From positions 81,944 to 145,943 of the forward strand of contig CAZQUP010000001.1 of assembly GCA_964596545.1 (NCBI GenBank): a stretch of DNA of 64,000 nt. The letters are read 5' to 3'. Positions within the stretch are counted from its first letter, which is position 1. Every line of letters begins with the position of its first letter. Both the position numbers and the translations under genes were made by a program. Below the pieces are notes generated by a model. The model searched no databases. It was not told the origin of the DNA and saw nothing but the letters and a program-made list of their open reading frames with translations. Origin of the DNA: SpSt-501 sp964596545 (lineage in GTDB: Bacteria > Desulfobacterota > Desulfobacteria > Desulfobacterales > SpSt-501). Below are positions 43,037-52,354 of this stretch, one piece after another.

Positions 43037-43780
43037 TCAGCGGTTGCGCGGCGACCAGCGGATGGTCGAGGTCTCGTACTGGACGGCGTAATCGACGCGC
43101 TGCAGGAAGTCCATCCCCAGCAAGCCGTCGTGCTGCAGGTCCTCGCCCTCGAGGGGCAGGATCACTACGGGGAAATCCCGCATCGCGATCGGGCCGACCT
43201 GGAGCGTCTCCAGGCGTCCGACCTCGGAATGAACCGTGCGCCCGCCGGCCAGGCGGGACTGGGCCTTGGCCAACGTCAGCACCCGCAGCCGCTCGGCGAC
43301 CGGTCGGTAGATGACCGTATGGCTCGCCCCCGTGTCGAGGACAAGCCGCACCCCGGCCTCGAGACCGTGGTTGCCGAGCTTCACCGGAACGAGAATCCGG
43401 TTGCCGACGATCTCGACCTCCGTCTCTTCGGCCTTCCGCCGCTTCCGCTCCTCCTCCGCGGCCCGGCGGGCCCGCAGCCGTTCCTCCTCCTGGCGCAGTT
43501 CCTCCAGGTGCCGTTCCGTCTCCCGCCGACGCTCCGCCTCGAGTTCCTCTTCGCGGCTGCGGTCGGCCTCGCGCTGCAGGATGCGCACTTCCTCGGGGAG
43601 ATGGTCGTATTTCTCGAGATACCGCCCGGCCTGCGGTCGGTATTCCTCCGGGATTTTCCAGAGCTCGTCCACGAAATGGGTCCGGCCGAAGCGGTCGGTG
43701 TAGCGGTAGAATTCGGCCGCGGCCGATCCCGGGAAGCCGAAAAGGAGCAGAAACAGCATCACGACCGCCTCCCGGCTCAT
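43037..43780 (-). CDS. Periplasmic retropepsin-like aspartic protease with DUF4124
   Basis: A 247-residue exported protein. A signal peptide (about 1-21, ending SAAA) is followed by a DUF4124-like segment (FYRYTDRFGRTHFVDEL), a strongly charged Arg/Glu coiled coil (about 60-110), and a single retroviral-type aspartic protease domain (about 118-247). Its active site is LVLDTGASHTVI, with the closing HDGLLGMDFL strand. Such bacterial proteases should work as dimers, each giving one Asp. The target is unknown. The start ATG overlaps the larE stop (ATGA), so the two are translationally coupled. Confidence 0.85.
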   Translation of the reverse strand: MSREAVVMLFLLLFGFPGSAAAEFYRYTDRFGRTHFVDELWKIPEEYRPQAGRYLEKYDHLPEEVRILQREADRSREEELEAERRRETERHLEELRQEEERLRARRAAEEERKRRKAEETEVEIVGNRILVPVKLGNHGLEAGVRLVLDTGASHTVIYRPVAERLRVLTLAKAQSRLAGGRTVHSEVGRLETLQVGPIAMRDFPVVILPLEGEDLQHDGLLGMDFLQRVDYAVQYETSTIRWSPRNR

Positions 43781-44667
43781 CGCCCCTCCCCCGTTCGCCG
43801 GCGGGCTGGCGCGACGGCGCGGTTCAAGCTCCCGGCGATGTAGCCGCCGAGATCGAGGGTGGCGTAAAGAAAGCCGAGGCCGTGGAAGGCCTGCTCGATC
43901 TTGTGCCGCAAAGAGGGAGCCGCGAGGCGGGCGAAATCTTCCGGTCGGGCTTCGATGCGAGCGACCTGACCGTGATGGCGCACGCGGACACCGGAAAAAC
44001 CCTGGTCCTCTAAGAATTCCTCCGCCCGTTCGACCGCCGCCAGCTCCCGTCGCGTGAGTTCCCGTCCGTAGGGGATGCGCGAGGCGAGACAGGCCATGGC
44101 CGGGCGGTCCCACGTGGGAAGTCCCAGACGCCGCGAGAGGCGCCGGATCTCGGCCTTGTCCAGCCCCGCTTCGATCAGGGGCGCGGCGACCCCCATCTCC
44201 CGGGCGGCGCGCAGGCCGGGCCGGAAATCCTTGAGGTCGTCGAGGTTCGCCCCGTGGGCCACCACGGCGAAACCCCGCCGCTCGGCCGCCGTCCGGATTT
44301 CCCGCAAGAGCCTTCGCTTGCAGAAATAGCAGCGGGCGGGACCGTTGCGCCACACCCCCGCCTGGTCGAGGATCGGCACCCGCAGCCGCAGGTGGGGAAC
44401 CGCAAGCCGGCGCGCGGTCTCGACCGCGAAGGCGATTTCCCGCCGGCGCTGCAGAGGGGTATCCGCCGTCACCGCGATGACCCGGCCCTCGAGCGCGCGC
44501 CGGGCGGCAAAGAGAAGCAGCGTGCTGTCCACCCCGCCGGAAAAGGCCACCGCAAGCGCCTCGTAGCGGCTCAGCACCGTCAGCAGGCGCACGCCGGGCG
44601 GGGAGCTCCAGGCGGAGGGCCTTTCGTGCTTCCGGGGGGAGGGAAGACGGCGCATGGGCTTCTTCAT
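43777..44667 (-). CDS. larE: LarE-type ATP-dependent sacrificial sulfur transferase
   Basis: A 296-residue PP-loop enzyme of the LarE family. LarE supplies sulfur from its own cysteine during synthesis of the nickel-pincer cofactor of lactate racemase. The ATP motif AVAFSGGVDSTLLLFAA lies near the N terminus. RCYFCKRRLLREI carries conserved cysteines, followed by AHGANLDDLKDFRPGL and TWDRPAMACLASRIPYG, where the sacrificial cysteine lies in known LarE enzymes. No larA, larB or larC is in view, so the partner genes must be elsewhere or the role differs. I chose the ATG beginning MKKPMRRLP because more upstream codons overlap the -10 box of its promoter. Confidence 0.88.
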   Translation of the reverse strand: MKKPMRRLPSPRKHERPSAWSSPPGVRLLTVLSRYEALAVAFSGGVDSTLLLFAARRALEGRVIAVTADTPLQRRREIAFAVETARRLAVPHLRLRVPILDQAGVWRNGPARCYFCKRRLLREIRTAAERRGFAVVAHGANLDDLKDFRPGLRAAREMGVAAPLIEAGLDKAEIRRLSRRLGLPTWDRPAMACLASRIPYGRELTRRELAAVERAEEFLEDQGFSGVRVRHHGQVARIEARPEDFARLAAPSLRHKIEQAFHGLGFLYATLDLGGYIAGSLNRAVAPARRRTGEGR

Positions 44668-44728
44668 GGGGTTTGCGGGTCGGGTTTGCCAGGGTGCCGC
44701 AAATCTTCTATTAGGGTCTATTAGGTTC

Positions 44729-44757
44729 ATTATAGGCGGATCCGCACCGAACTGCAA
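44729..44757 (-). promoter_or_regulatory. Strong sigma70-like promoter of larE-protease operon
   Basis: Minus-strand TTGCAG, 17-base spacer, consensus TATAAT. It ends about 60 bases before the chosen larE start and lies next to the divergent peptide-binding protein gene. Confidence 0.65.
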
Positions 44758-44768
44758 AAGGAGCGCTC

Positions 44769-46871
44769 GTGGGCACACGCCGCATTCTGCTCGGACTCCC
44801 GCTGGCGGTCAGCACCCTGCTGCTGCAATCCGTCCTCTGGATTCCGACCTACGAGGAGCAGGCGCGCGGCAACCCCGGCCGGCTCGAGGAGTTCATCCAG
44901 GCATCGATCGGCGACGCCGCCGTCCTCAACCCCATCCTTTCCACCGATGCCGCGAGTGCGGAAATCGAGCAGCTCGTCTTCGAGGGGCTGCTCGACCGGG
45001 ACGAGCACCTGCGGTTGCGCGGCAAGCTGGCCGAGTCCTGGTCCGTCCGTGAGGAGGCGTTCTTTCATGTTCCGGCCGGGGAGGGACAGGAGACGGAAGA
45101 GGCCGAGCGGATCGCCGCCCTTTTGCGCGACCGCCGCGCGCACCCCGACGGGCTTCCCTCCGAGGTGCAGACGACCCTGGCGAACCTCGATGAAATCGCC
45201 ATCGAGCCTCCCCGCCGCGAGAAGCGCGAAATCGTCGGATCCTCTGGAGAAACCCTGCACCTGACGCTTTCGATCCCGCCCCGCATCCGCCTTCTGCTCG
45301 CGCGGGTCGATCCCGATCTTTTCTCCCGGCTCGAGGTCCTCCTGGGGGAAGGCTATTTCCTTCGCTTCCGCCCCGAGCTGCACCTCGAGGCCGCCCCTTC
45401 CCTTGACGCGGAGGAAACAAGCCGGATCGCGGCGGAACTGCTCCCCCCCGTCGAGCACAACCCCGTCATCGAGTTCCGCCTCCGACCGGGTCTCACCTTT
45501 CACGACGGACATCCTCTCACCGCCGAAGACGTGCGCTTTACCTGGCAGGCCGTGATGGACCCGCGGAACCTCTCGCCGCGGGCCTCCGATTTTGAACCCG
45601 TGAAGGAGGTGCGCATCCCCGATCCGCGGACGGCGGTGGTGGTCTACAAGCGCCTCCATGCGCCGGCGCTGGCGAGCTGGACGCTGGGGATTCTGCCCCG
45701 GCACCGCCTCGACGAAAACGCCTTGCAGGCCGAAGCGCTCGCCTCCGGAAAAGACCCCGCCTCCTTCGGGATCCGCCAAAGCCGCTTCAACCGCCAACCC
45801 GTCGGCTGCGGGCCTTTCGTCTTTCGCGAGTGGAAATCCGATCGCCACATCCGTCTCGAGCGCTTCGCGGGATACTTCGAGGGGCCGCCCGAGTACCGCC
45901 GGTTCTCCTTCCGGGTGATCCCGGATCTATTGACTCAGGAAATGGAGTTCTACGCCGGGACGATCGACGCCTATGCCGTCCAGCCGCATCAGGCGGCACG
46001 CCTCGCCGGCGATCCGCGCTTCCAGCATTTCTCCGGCACCTCCTTCGCCTACACCTACATCGGCTACAACCTCCGCCGCCCGCCCTTCGACGACCCCCGC
46101 GTGCGGCGGGCCCTGGGCCTTGCCGTCCCGGTCGAGCGGATCATCGAGACCGTGCTCTACGGTCAGGCCGAACGCACGAGCGGTCCGTTTCTGCGGCAGA
46201 CGCCCTTCTACAACCCGCAGGTCGAACCGCTTCCTCATGACCCGGAGACTGCCAGGCGCCTGCTCGAGGAAGCCGGTTGGCGGCCCGGCCCGGACGGTCT
46301 GCTCGAGAAAGGCGGCCGACGCCTGCGTTTCACCCTGATCACCAACAGCGGCAACGACATCCGCAAATCCATCCTGACGATCGTCCAGGACGCCTGGAAA
46401 CGTCTGGGCATCGAGGTGCGCACCGATCTCGTCGAGTGGTCCGTCTTCATCCGCGAGCGGATCCACCGCCTCGATTTCGACGCCGTGGTGCTCGGCTGGT
46501 CGATGAGCGTCGAACCCGACCTCTACCCGATCTGGCACTCGAGCCAAACCGGCCCGCACCAGCTCAATTTCGTCGGCTACCGCCACCCCGAGGCCGACGC
46601 GCTGATCACGCGGATCCGCGAGGAGTACGATCCCGAGCGTCAGGTCGTCCTGTGCCGCAAACTGCATGCCCGGATCGCCGCCGATCAGCCGATCAACTTC
46701 CTCTACGCCGGCAAGTGGACGGCCGTGCTCGACCGGCGGATCGTGATCCGCGAGCGACAGGGAGGCGAAATCCGCCACCGCCCGATCGAACCCACGGCGA
46801 CGGGCAATTACCGCTACCACTTCAATCGCTGGGTGAAGCTCTCCGAGCGCCCGGTGTTCACCGGGCTATGA
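44769..46871 (+). CDS. Oligopeptide ABC transporter substrate-binding protein (family 5)
   Basis: A 700-residue family-5 extracytoplasmic binding protein that delivers peptides to the adjacent DppBC-type permeases. Core motifs are LNPILSTDAASAEIEQLVFEG near the N terminus, FRLRPGLTFHDGHPLTAEDVRF, AYTYIGYNLRRPPFDDPRVR and a C-terminal INFLYAGKWTAV. It is about 150 residues longer than usual. Roughly residues 95-225 form an insert between the first lobe and the substrate region that has no counterpart I know. The N-terminal hydrophobic segment (about 5-25) lacks a lipobox and a clear cleavage site, so it may remain membrane-anchored. The start is GTG with AAAAGGAG upstream. Confidence 0.88.
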   Translation: MGTRRILLGLPLAVSTLLLQSVLWIPTYEEQARGNPGRLEEFIQASIGDAAVLNPILSTDAASAEIEQLVFEGLLDRDEHLRLRGKLAESWSVREEAFFHVPAGEGQETEEAERIAALLRDRRAHPDGLPSEVQTTLANLDEIAIEPPRREKREIVGSSGETLHLTLSIPPRIRLLLARVDPDLFSRLEVLLGEGYFLRFRPELHLEAAPSLDAEETSRIAAELLPPVEHNPVIEFRLRPGLTFHDGHPLTAEDVRFTWQAVMDPRNLSPRASDFEPVKEVRIPDPRTAVVVYKRLHAPALASWTLGILPRHRLDENALQAEALASGKDPASFGIRQSRFNRQPVGCGPFVFREWKSDRHIRLERFAGYFEGPPEYRRFSFRVIPDLLTQEMEFYAGTIDAYAVQPHQAARLAGDPRFQHFSGTSFAYTYIGYNLRRPPFDDPRVRRALGLAVPVERIIETVLYGQAERTSGPFLRQTPFYNPQVEPLPHDPETARRLLEEAGWRPGPDGLLEKGGRRLRFTLITNSGNDIRKSILTIVQDAWKRLGIEVRTDLVEWSVFIRERIHRLDFDAVVLGWSMSVEPDLYPIWHSSQTGPHQLNFVGYRHPEADALITRIREEYDPERQVVLCRKLHARIAADQPINFLYAGKWTAVLDRRIVIRERQGGEIRHRPIEPTATGNYRYHFNRWVKLSERPVFTGL

Positions 46872-46896
46872 ACCGCACCGGCGCCGAGGACGGAAC

Positions 46897-47859
46897 ATGA
46901 CCGCCTTTCTCGCCCGCAGCCTGAAACGGAAACTGGTCACGCTCTGGTGGGTGACCGTGGTCTCCTTTCTCATCATCCACCTCGCCCCCGGCGAGCCCGC
47001 CCAGGTCGATCCGCTCGACCCGAAGTTCACCCCCGAAATGGTGGAGCGCTTCCGGCGCGCCTTTCATCTCGACCGGCCGCTTCCGATCCAGTACGTCCTC
47101 TTCTACCGCGACCTTTTCACGGGCCGGAGCGTCTCCTGGAAGGACAGCCGGCCGGTCCTCGAAAAGATCGGCGAGCGCTTCCTGAACAGCCTGCCGCTGT
47201 TCGCCGTAGGAACCCTTCTCACCTGGACGCTCGCTTTCCCGCTCGGCATCCACGCCGTCGTGCGCCGCGGCGGGTTCTTCGACCGCGGAACGGCCTTTTT
47301 CGCTTACGTGTTGATCTCTCTTCCCGGATTTTTCTTCGCTTACCTGCTGATCCTCCTCGTGGTGAACACCCTGGCGGTGCCCGTACTCGGCATGCAGACC
47401 TACGGTTTCGAGGACGCTCCCTTCCTCCACCGCCTCAACGACCGGCTCTGGCACCTGCTGCTGCCCGCGGGGCTCGGCTCGGCGACGGGGATCGCCGTAC
47501 TTTCGCGCTACGTCCGCAGCCAGATGCTCGAGGTGATCCATCAGGACTACGTCCGCACCGCCCGGGCCAAGGGTCTGCCCGAAGAGACGGTTCTCTACAA
47601 GCATGCCCTGCGCAACGCCCTGCTCCCTTTCCTGACCATGTTCGGGCTCCTCCTTCCCGGCTTGGTCGGCGGCTCGGTGATCATCGAATCGATCTTCTCC
47701 TGGCCGGGTCTGGGACGCCTGGCCTACGAGGCGATCCTCGCCCGTGATTATCCGGTGATCCTGACGCTCAACTTCATCGCCGCGGTCCTCGTGCTGCTCG
47801 GCACCCTGCTCTCCGACCTGCTCTACGCCGCGGCCGACCCACGCATCCGGCTCGAATGA
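46897..47859 (+). CDS. Oligopeptide ABC transporter permease, DppB type
   Basis: A 320-residue inner-membrane permease. It shows the DppB layout: KRKLVTLWWVTVVSFLIIHL at the first helix, a periplasmic loop with the conserved PGEPAQVDPLDPKFTPE, and the coupling sequence HQDYVRTARAKGLPEETVL with HALRNALLPFLT. The end is YAAADPRIRLE. It overlaps the next permease by four bases (ATGA) and follows the binding protein by 25 bases. With its DppC-type partner it should form the peptide channel. Confidence 0.93.
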   Translation: MTAFLARSLKRKLVTLWWVTVVSFLIIHLAPGEPAQVDPLDPKFTPEMVERFRRAFHLDRPLPIQYVLFYRDLFTGRSVSWKDSRPVLEKIGERFLNSLPLFAVGTLLTWTLAFPLGIHAVVRRGGFFDRGTAFFAYVLISLPGFFFAYLLILLVVNTLAVPVLGMQTYGFEDAPFLHRLNDRLWHLLLPAGLGSATGIAVLSRYVRSQMLEVIHQDYVRTARAKGLPEETVLYKHALRNALLPFLTMFGLLLPGLVGGSVIIESIFSWPGLGRLAYEAILARDYPVILTLNFIAAVLVLLGTLLSDLLYAAADPRIRLE

Positions 47860-48989
47860 TGGACGCAGCGGCTCTTGCGGAAGCGGACGGCGCCGGCACG
47901 GTGCAAAAGCGCGGGCACCTCTGGCGCTCCTTCCGCCGCAACCGCCCGGCCCTGACCGGGCTCGTGCTCTTCTGCGCCTTCCTGGTTCTCGCCGCGATCG
48001 GGGCCGGGGCGACCTCCGGCCGCGACCCGCTCCTCGATCCCGCCCGTGTGCGCCTCGAAGAAAGACTCCGCCCTCCCCTCAGCCCGGCCCGGGACGACGA
48101 GAATCCCCCGTTTCTCGGGATCTACCTCCTCGGGACCGACGAGCTGGGGCGGGACCTCTTCGCCCGGATGCTCCAGGGCGCCTGGGTGTCGCTCACGGTA
48201 GGCTTCATCGCCGTCGGCATCTCGGTCGCCGTCGGCATCCTCGCCGGGGGTGCCGCCGGCCATTACGGCCGTCGCCTGATCCGCCTGCGGCATGCGGCGG
48301 TCGCCCTCACCCTCGCCGCGGGCGCGATTCTGGGGGCGAGCGGACATCTTCCGGCGGGACTGCTCCTTCTCGCCGCGACGCTCTGGGCCTCTCTCGGAGC
48401 GCGTCGGCGGCTTCGGAAAAGGGACCGTTCGCAACGTCCGGGGCTCCTCGATCGCCCGCTCATCGACATCGACACCTTCATCATGCGCATCGTCGACATC
48501 CTGCTCTGCTTTCCCAGCTTCTTTCTCATCCTGACCGTGGTCGCGCTGCTCCCTCCCAGCATGATCACGATCATGGCCGTGATCGGCCTGACGAGCTGGG
48601 AAGGGACGGCCCGGTTCGTCCGCGCGGAGTTTCTCTCGCTCCGCGAACGGGAATTCGTCGACGCCGCGCGCGCCCTGGGGGTCGGCGATCCGGGCATCCT
48701 CTTCCGTCACATGCTGCCGAACGCCCTGGGTCCGGTCTTCGTCTCGGCGACCCTCGGGGTCGCCTCGGCCATCCTTACCGAATCCGGTCTGAGTTTCCTG
48801 GGTTTCGGGGTCCCCCCGCCGCACGCCATCTGGGGCAACCTTCTCGCCGACGGAAGACGTTTTCTCTTCGATGCCCCCTGGCTCACGCTCGCCCCGGGGT
48901 TGGCGATTCTGGTTGTGGTCCTCGCTTTCAATCTCTTCGGCGAAGGCCTGCGCGATCTCCTCAACCCCCAGGCGCGCGAGGGGAGGTGA
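47856..48989 (+). CDS. Oligopeptide ABC transporter permease, DppC type, with extra hairpin
   Basis: A 377-residue permease. N-terminal SFRRNRPALTGLVLFCAFLVL and LLGTDELGRDLFARMLQGAW are standard DppC sequences, and the coupling loop reads REFVDAARALGVGDPGILFRHML. It is longer than the usual 280-300 residues. About 50 extra residues (roughly 145-200) form a hydrophobic hairpin plus a basic stretch (GARRRLRKRDRSQRP) inserted after the second core helix. The insert is in frame and the downstream core is intact, so it looks like a real subfamily feature and not an error. Confidence 0.9.
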   Translation: MMDAAALAEADGAGTVQKRGHLWRSFRRNRPALTGLVLFCAFLVLAAIGAGATSGRDPLLDPARVRLEERLRPPLSPARDDENPPFLGIYLLGTDELGRDLFARMLQGAWVSLTVGFIAVGISVAVGILAGGAAGHYGRRLIRLRHAAVALTLAAGAILGASGHLPAGLLLLAATLWASLGARRRLRKRDRSQRPGLLDRPLIDIDTFIMRIVDILLCFPSFFLILTVVALLPPSMITIMAVIGLTSWEGTARFVRAEFLSLREREFVDAARALGVGDPGILFRHMLPNALGPVFVSATLGVASAILTESGLSFLGFGVPPPHAIWGNLLADGRRFLFDAPWLTLAPGLAILVVVLAFNLFGEGLRDLLNPQAREGR

Positions 48990-48993
48990 AGCC

Positions 48994-50004
48994 GTGGAGT
49001 CGGCCAATCCCGGCGTCCTTCTCTCCGTCGAGGGACTGACCGTCCGCTTCCGGCGGCAGGAGGAAAGCTTCCACGCCGTCGAAGGATTGGATCTCTCCGT
49101 CCGGCGGGGGGAAACCGTCTGCCTCGTGGGCGAGTCCGGCTGCGGCAAAACCGTGACCGCGCTTTCCGTGATGGGCCTTCTTCCCCGGCCGGTTGCGGAA
49201 ATCGCCACCGGCCGGATCCGCTTCGACGGGATCGACCTCGCGGCCGGAGCGCCGGACTACCCGCCAGGCATCCGCGGCCGACGCCTGGCGATGGTCTTCC
49301 AGGAGCCGCTCACCTCGCTCAACCCGGTTCTTTCGATCGGCGATCAGATCTCCGAGGGGCTTTTGTTCCACCGTCGGCTCTCCGCGCGGCGGGCGCGCGA
49401 GCGTGCGCGGGAGCTGCTCGCCGAAGTGGGGCTTTCGCGACCGGAACAGAGGCTTTCCGATTATCCGCACCGCTTGAGCGGCGGTGAGCGCCAACGGGTC
49501 ATGATCGCGACCGCCCTCGCCTGCGATCCGGAGCTCTTGATCGCCGATGAGCCGACGACGGCGCTCGATGTGACCGTGCAAGCGCAGATTTTGCGACTTC
49601 TCCGGGCGCTCCAGGAAAACCGCGATCTTTCGATGCTCTACATCACCCACGACCTCGGGGTCGTAGCCCGGATCGCCGAGCGGGTGGCCGTGATGTATGC
49701 CGGCGAAGGGGTCGAGACGGGGCCGGCAGGCGAAATCCTGCGGCACCCGCTGCACCCCTACACGGCGGCGTTGCTCGATGCGCTTCCCGGGCGCGGCAAA
49801 CGCGGCCGGCGCCTCGCCGCCATCCCGGGGGCAGTCCCGCATCCCGCCGCGCGGCCGCCGGGGTGCGCGTTTCATCCGCGCTGCCCGCGGGTAGAACCCG
49901 CCTGCCGCCGGCAGCGACCGAGGCTGATCCCGGTGACGAGCGCGCGGGCCGTCCGTTGTCCCGTGACCGCCGGTACGCTCGGCGGGGAGGATGCCGGACG
50001 ATGA
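48994..50004 (+). CDS. Oligopeptide ABC transporter ATPase, DppD type
   Basis: A 336-residue cytoplasmic ATPase. Walker A is GESGCGKTVTALS, the ABC signature LSGGERQRVMIATAL, and Walker B LLIADEPTTALD. The C terminus carries the oligopeptide-ATPase extension with the cysteine cluster GCAFHPRCPRVEPAC, which holds an iron-sulfur cluster in some relatives. The start is GTG with GGGAGGTGAA upstream. It pairs with the DppF-type ATPase, whose ATG overlaps its stop. Confidence 0.93.
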   Translation: MESANPGVLLSVEGLTVRFRRQEESFHAVEGLDLSVRRGETVCLVGESGCGKTVTALSVMGLLPRPVAEIATGRIRFDGIDLAAGAPDYPPGIRGRRLAMVFQEPLTSLNPVLSIGDQISEGLLFHRRLSARRARERARELLAEVGLSRPEQRLSDYPHRLSGGERQRVMIATALACDPELLIADEPTTALDVTVQAQILRLLRALQENRDLSMLYITHDLGVVARIAERVAVMYAGEGVETGPAGEILRHPLHPYTAALLDALPGRGKRGRRLAAIPGAVPHPAARPPGCAFHPRCPRVEPACRRQRPRLIPVTSARAVRCPVTAGTLGGEDAGR

Positions 50005-50987
50005 ACCGAAGCACATGCCCGGGCGACACGCCGATTCTCGCCGCCCGGAACCTCGTCAAACGCTATCCCCGGGGGCGGGAAAGGTTCCGCTCGCAGCCCG
50101 CCGACGGGATCGAGGCCGTGTCCGGGGTTTCCTTCGAACTGGCATGCGGGGAAACCCTCGGCCTCGTCGGGGAGTCCGGTTGCGGCAAGACCACCCTCGC
50201 CCGCATGCTTCTCAAGCTTTTGCCCGCCGACGAAGGAAAGATCCTCTATCGCGGGGTGGATCTCGTGCCTCTCTCCGAGGCCGAGATGCGGCCGCTGCGC
50301 CGCAGGATCCAGATCGTCTTTCAAGACCCCTACGGCTCGCTCAATCCCCGGCTGACCATCGGCCAAGCCCTCCGGGACGGGCTGCGCCTGGCCGGGATCA
50401 CCGGCCGCGGGGCGGTCCGACACAGGATCGCCACCTTGCTCGAACGGGTCGGGCTTCCCGCCTCGGCGGCGGACCGCTATCCGCACGAATTCAGCGGCGG
50501 ACAGCGCCAGCGGATCGGCATCGCCCGCGCCCTGTCCGTCGAGCCCGAAATCCTCGTCTGCGACGAGCCGGTCTCGGCCCTCGACGTCTCGATCCAAGCG
50601 CAGATCCTGAATCTCTTGGGCGATCTCCGGGAGGACCTGAGCTTGAGCTGCCTCTTCATCTCCCACGACTTGAACGTCGTGGGTTACTTCTGTCGCCGGA
50701 TCGCCGTCATGGTCCACGGCCGCATTGTGGAGGAAGCCCCCGCCGAGACCCTCTTTGACAATCCCCTCCACCCCTACACGCGGCAGCTGCTTGCGGCGGC
50801 GGCCGACCCGCTGCGGTCGGTTGCGCACGCAGTTGCCTCGGCTCGGGCCCAAGCGGCTTCGTCGGCTTCGCCGCACGCCTGCATCGCCTATCCGGCCTGC
50901 CCCGAGGCCGCCTCCGCATGCCGGGCCTGGGCGGGCGACTTGACGGATGCGGGGGGAGGGCACTATGTCCGGTGCCTGCAGAGCTAA
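50001..50987 (+). CDS. Oligopeptide ABC transporter ATPase, DppF type
   Basis: A 328-residue ATPase. Walker A is GESGCGKTTLARMLL, the signature FSGGQRQRIGIARALS, and Walker B LVCDEPVSALD, followed by the C-terminal oligopeptide extension ACIAYPACPEAASAC. It overlaps the DppD-type gene by four bases (ATGA), completing a five-gene importer. It is followed after 23 bases by an M24 peptidase, which suggests uptake and cleavage are coordinated. Confidence 0.93.
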   Translation: MNRSTCPGDTPILAARNLVKRYPRGRERFRSQPADGIEAVSGVSFELACGETLGLVGESGCGKTTLARMLLKLLPADEGKILYRGVDLVPLSEAEMRPLRRRIQIVFQDPYGSLNPRLTIGQALRDGLRLAGITGRGAVRHRIATLLERVGLPASAADRYPHEFSGGQRQRIGIARALSVEPEILVCDEPVSALDVSIQAQILNLLGDLREDLSLSCLFISHDLNVVGYFCRRIAVMVHGRIVEEAPAETLFDNPLHPYTRQLLAAAADPLRSVAHAVASARAQAASSASPHACIAYPACPEAASACRAWAGDLTDAGGGHYVRCLQS

Positions 50988-51010
50988 GACCCTTACAAGG
51001 AAAATCGCTC

Positions 51011-52210
51011 ATGGAGACCGCCGACCGCCGCACACCCCAGGAGGAAATCGACCGCCGCCTCGCCGCCCTGCAGCAGGTGCTATGCCGCCGCGAAATCGAC
51101 CTCGCGCTGGTGATCCAGAAAACCGATCTTTTCTATTTCAGCGGTACGATCCAACAGGCGGTCCTGGTCGTGCCGGCCGAGGGCCGGGCGCTGCTGCTCG
51201 TCAACAAGTCGCTCGACCGGGCCCGCGGGGAAACCCCCCTCCAAGCGGTCTTTCCCCTGGGGAGCACGCGCGATCTTCCCCGACGGATCGCCGAGGCCGG
51301 GCTTCCCGCGCCGCGGCGCATCGGCCTCGAACTGGATGTTCTGCCGGCCAACCTCTACTTTTCCTACCGCGGGCTCTTTCCGGAAGCCGAGATCGTGGAC
51401 GTCTCGACCGACATCCGGCTGCTGCGGGCGGTAAAGTCCCCCTGGGAGATGGAGCGGATCCGCGAGGCGGCCGCCCTTTCCGACCGGGTTGCCGCCTGTG
51501 TGCCCGAGCTTCTGCGCGAGGGGATGACCGAGGTCGAGCTCGCCGGCCGAGTGGAAGCCGAGGCCCGCCGCCTGGGACACCCGGGAATCGTCCGCATGCG
51601 CCTGTGGGGCAGCGAGCTCTTCTACGGGCATCTCCTCTCGGGCCCTTCCGGCGCGGTGCCGAGCTACCTCTCCTCGCCGACCGGCGGCAGCGGGGTCGAC
51701 CCCGCCGTCGCCCAGAGCGCCGGTTTTCGCCGCATCGGGCGCAACGAGCCGATCCTCGTCGATTACGTCTTTGTCCGTTCGGGGTACATCTCGGACCATG
51801 CACGGATCTTTTCTTTAGGTCCTCTCGCCCCGGATCTCGAGCGCGCCCATCGGGCGATGATCGACCTGCAGCACCGCCTCCGAGAATTCGCGCGCCCCGG
51901 CGTCGCCTCGGGCGAGGTTTACGCTTTCGCCCTGCAGCAGGCGGAAGCGGAAGGTTACGGGGAGCATTTCATGGGCTTCGGGCCGGAGCGCATCCGCTTC
52001 GTCGGACACGGCGTGGGGCTCGAGCTGGACGAATTCCCCTTCCTGAACGCCGGGCAAAGCTTGACACTCGCCGAAAACATGGTCGTCGCCCTCGAGCCCA
52101 AGCTCATCTTTCCCGGCGTCGGCGTGGTCGGGGTCGAAAACACCCACCGCGTGACGGCGACGGGACTTGAGCCTTTCGGTCGCTACCCGGATGAGATCAC
52201 GGTCGTCTGA
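51011..52210 (+). CDS. M24-family Xaa-Pro aminopeptidase/dipeptidase
   Basis: A 399-residue pita-bread metallopeptidase. The N-terminal creatinase-like domain (about 1-150) includes LVIQKTDLFYFSGTIQQAVL. The catalytic half keeps all five metal ligands of the family: two Asp in VDYVFVRSGYISDHAR, His in FVGHGVGLELDEFP, and two Glu in ALEPKLIFPG and GVENTHRV. It should remove N-terminal residues next to proline or split Xaa-Pro dipeptides in the cytoplasm. As last gene of the peptide-importer operon, it probably degrades imported peptides. It lacks a signal peptide. The ATG is preceded by an AAGGAAAA leader. Confidence 0.9.
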   Translation: METADRRTPQEEIDRRLAALQQVLCRREIDLALVIQKTDLFYFSGTIQQAVLVVPAEGRALLLVNKSLDRARGETPLQAVFPLGSTRDLPRRIAEAGLPAPRRIGLELDVLPANLYFSYRGLFPEAEIVDVSTDIRLLRAVKSPWEMERIREAAALSDRVAACVPELLREGMTEVELAGRVEAEARRLGHPGIVRMRLWGSELFYGHLLSGPSGAVPSYLSSPTGGSGVDPAVAQSAGFRRIGRNEPILVDYVFVRSGYISDHARIFSLGPLAPDLERAHRAMIDLQHRLREFARPGVASGEVYAFALQQAEAEGYGEHFMGFGPERIRFVGHGVGLELDEFPFLNAGQSLTLAENMVVALEPKLIFPGVGVVGVENTHRVTATGLEPFGRYPDEITVV

Positions 52211-52235
52211 GCACCGATCGCCACGGCGGCCGCCC

Positions 52236-52264
52236 TTGACAGTCTTCAGGGGTTTCGATAAACC
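52236..52264 (+). promoter_or_regulatory. Sigma70-like promoter of the TRAP operon
   Basis: Consensus TTGACA with a 17-base spacer and TAAACC, about 90 bases before dctP. Confidence 0.45.
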
Positions 52265-52354
52265 TGAAAGCTCTTCGGACCGGAGAGAACCCGTCTTTGG
52301 GAAAGCGCCCCGTTTCCATCATCCCATCAACCGATCAACCGAGGAGGAACCGCA

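Noticed and set aside
44709..44726. Short tandem repeat (TCTATTAGG/GTCTATTAGG) near the larE promoter
   Set aside because: Two short imperfect copies inside a leader; too little to call a regulatory site or CRISPR-like array.
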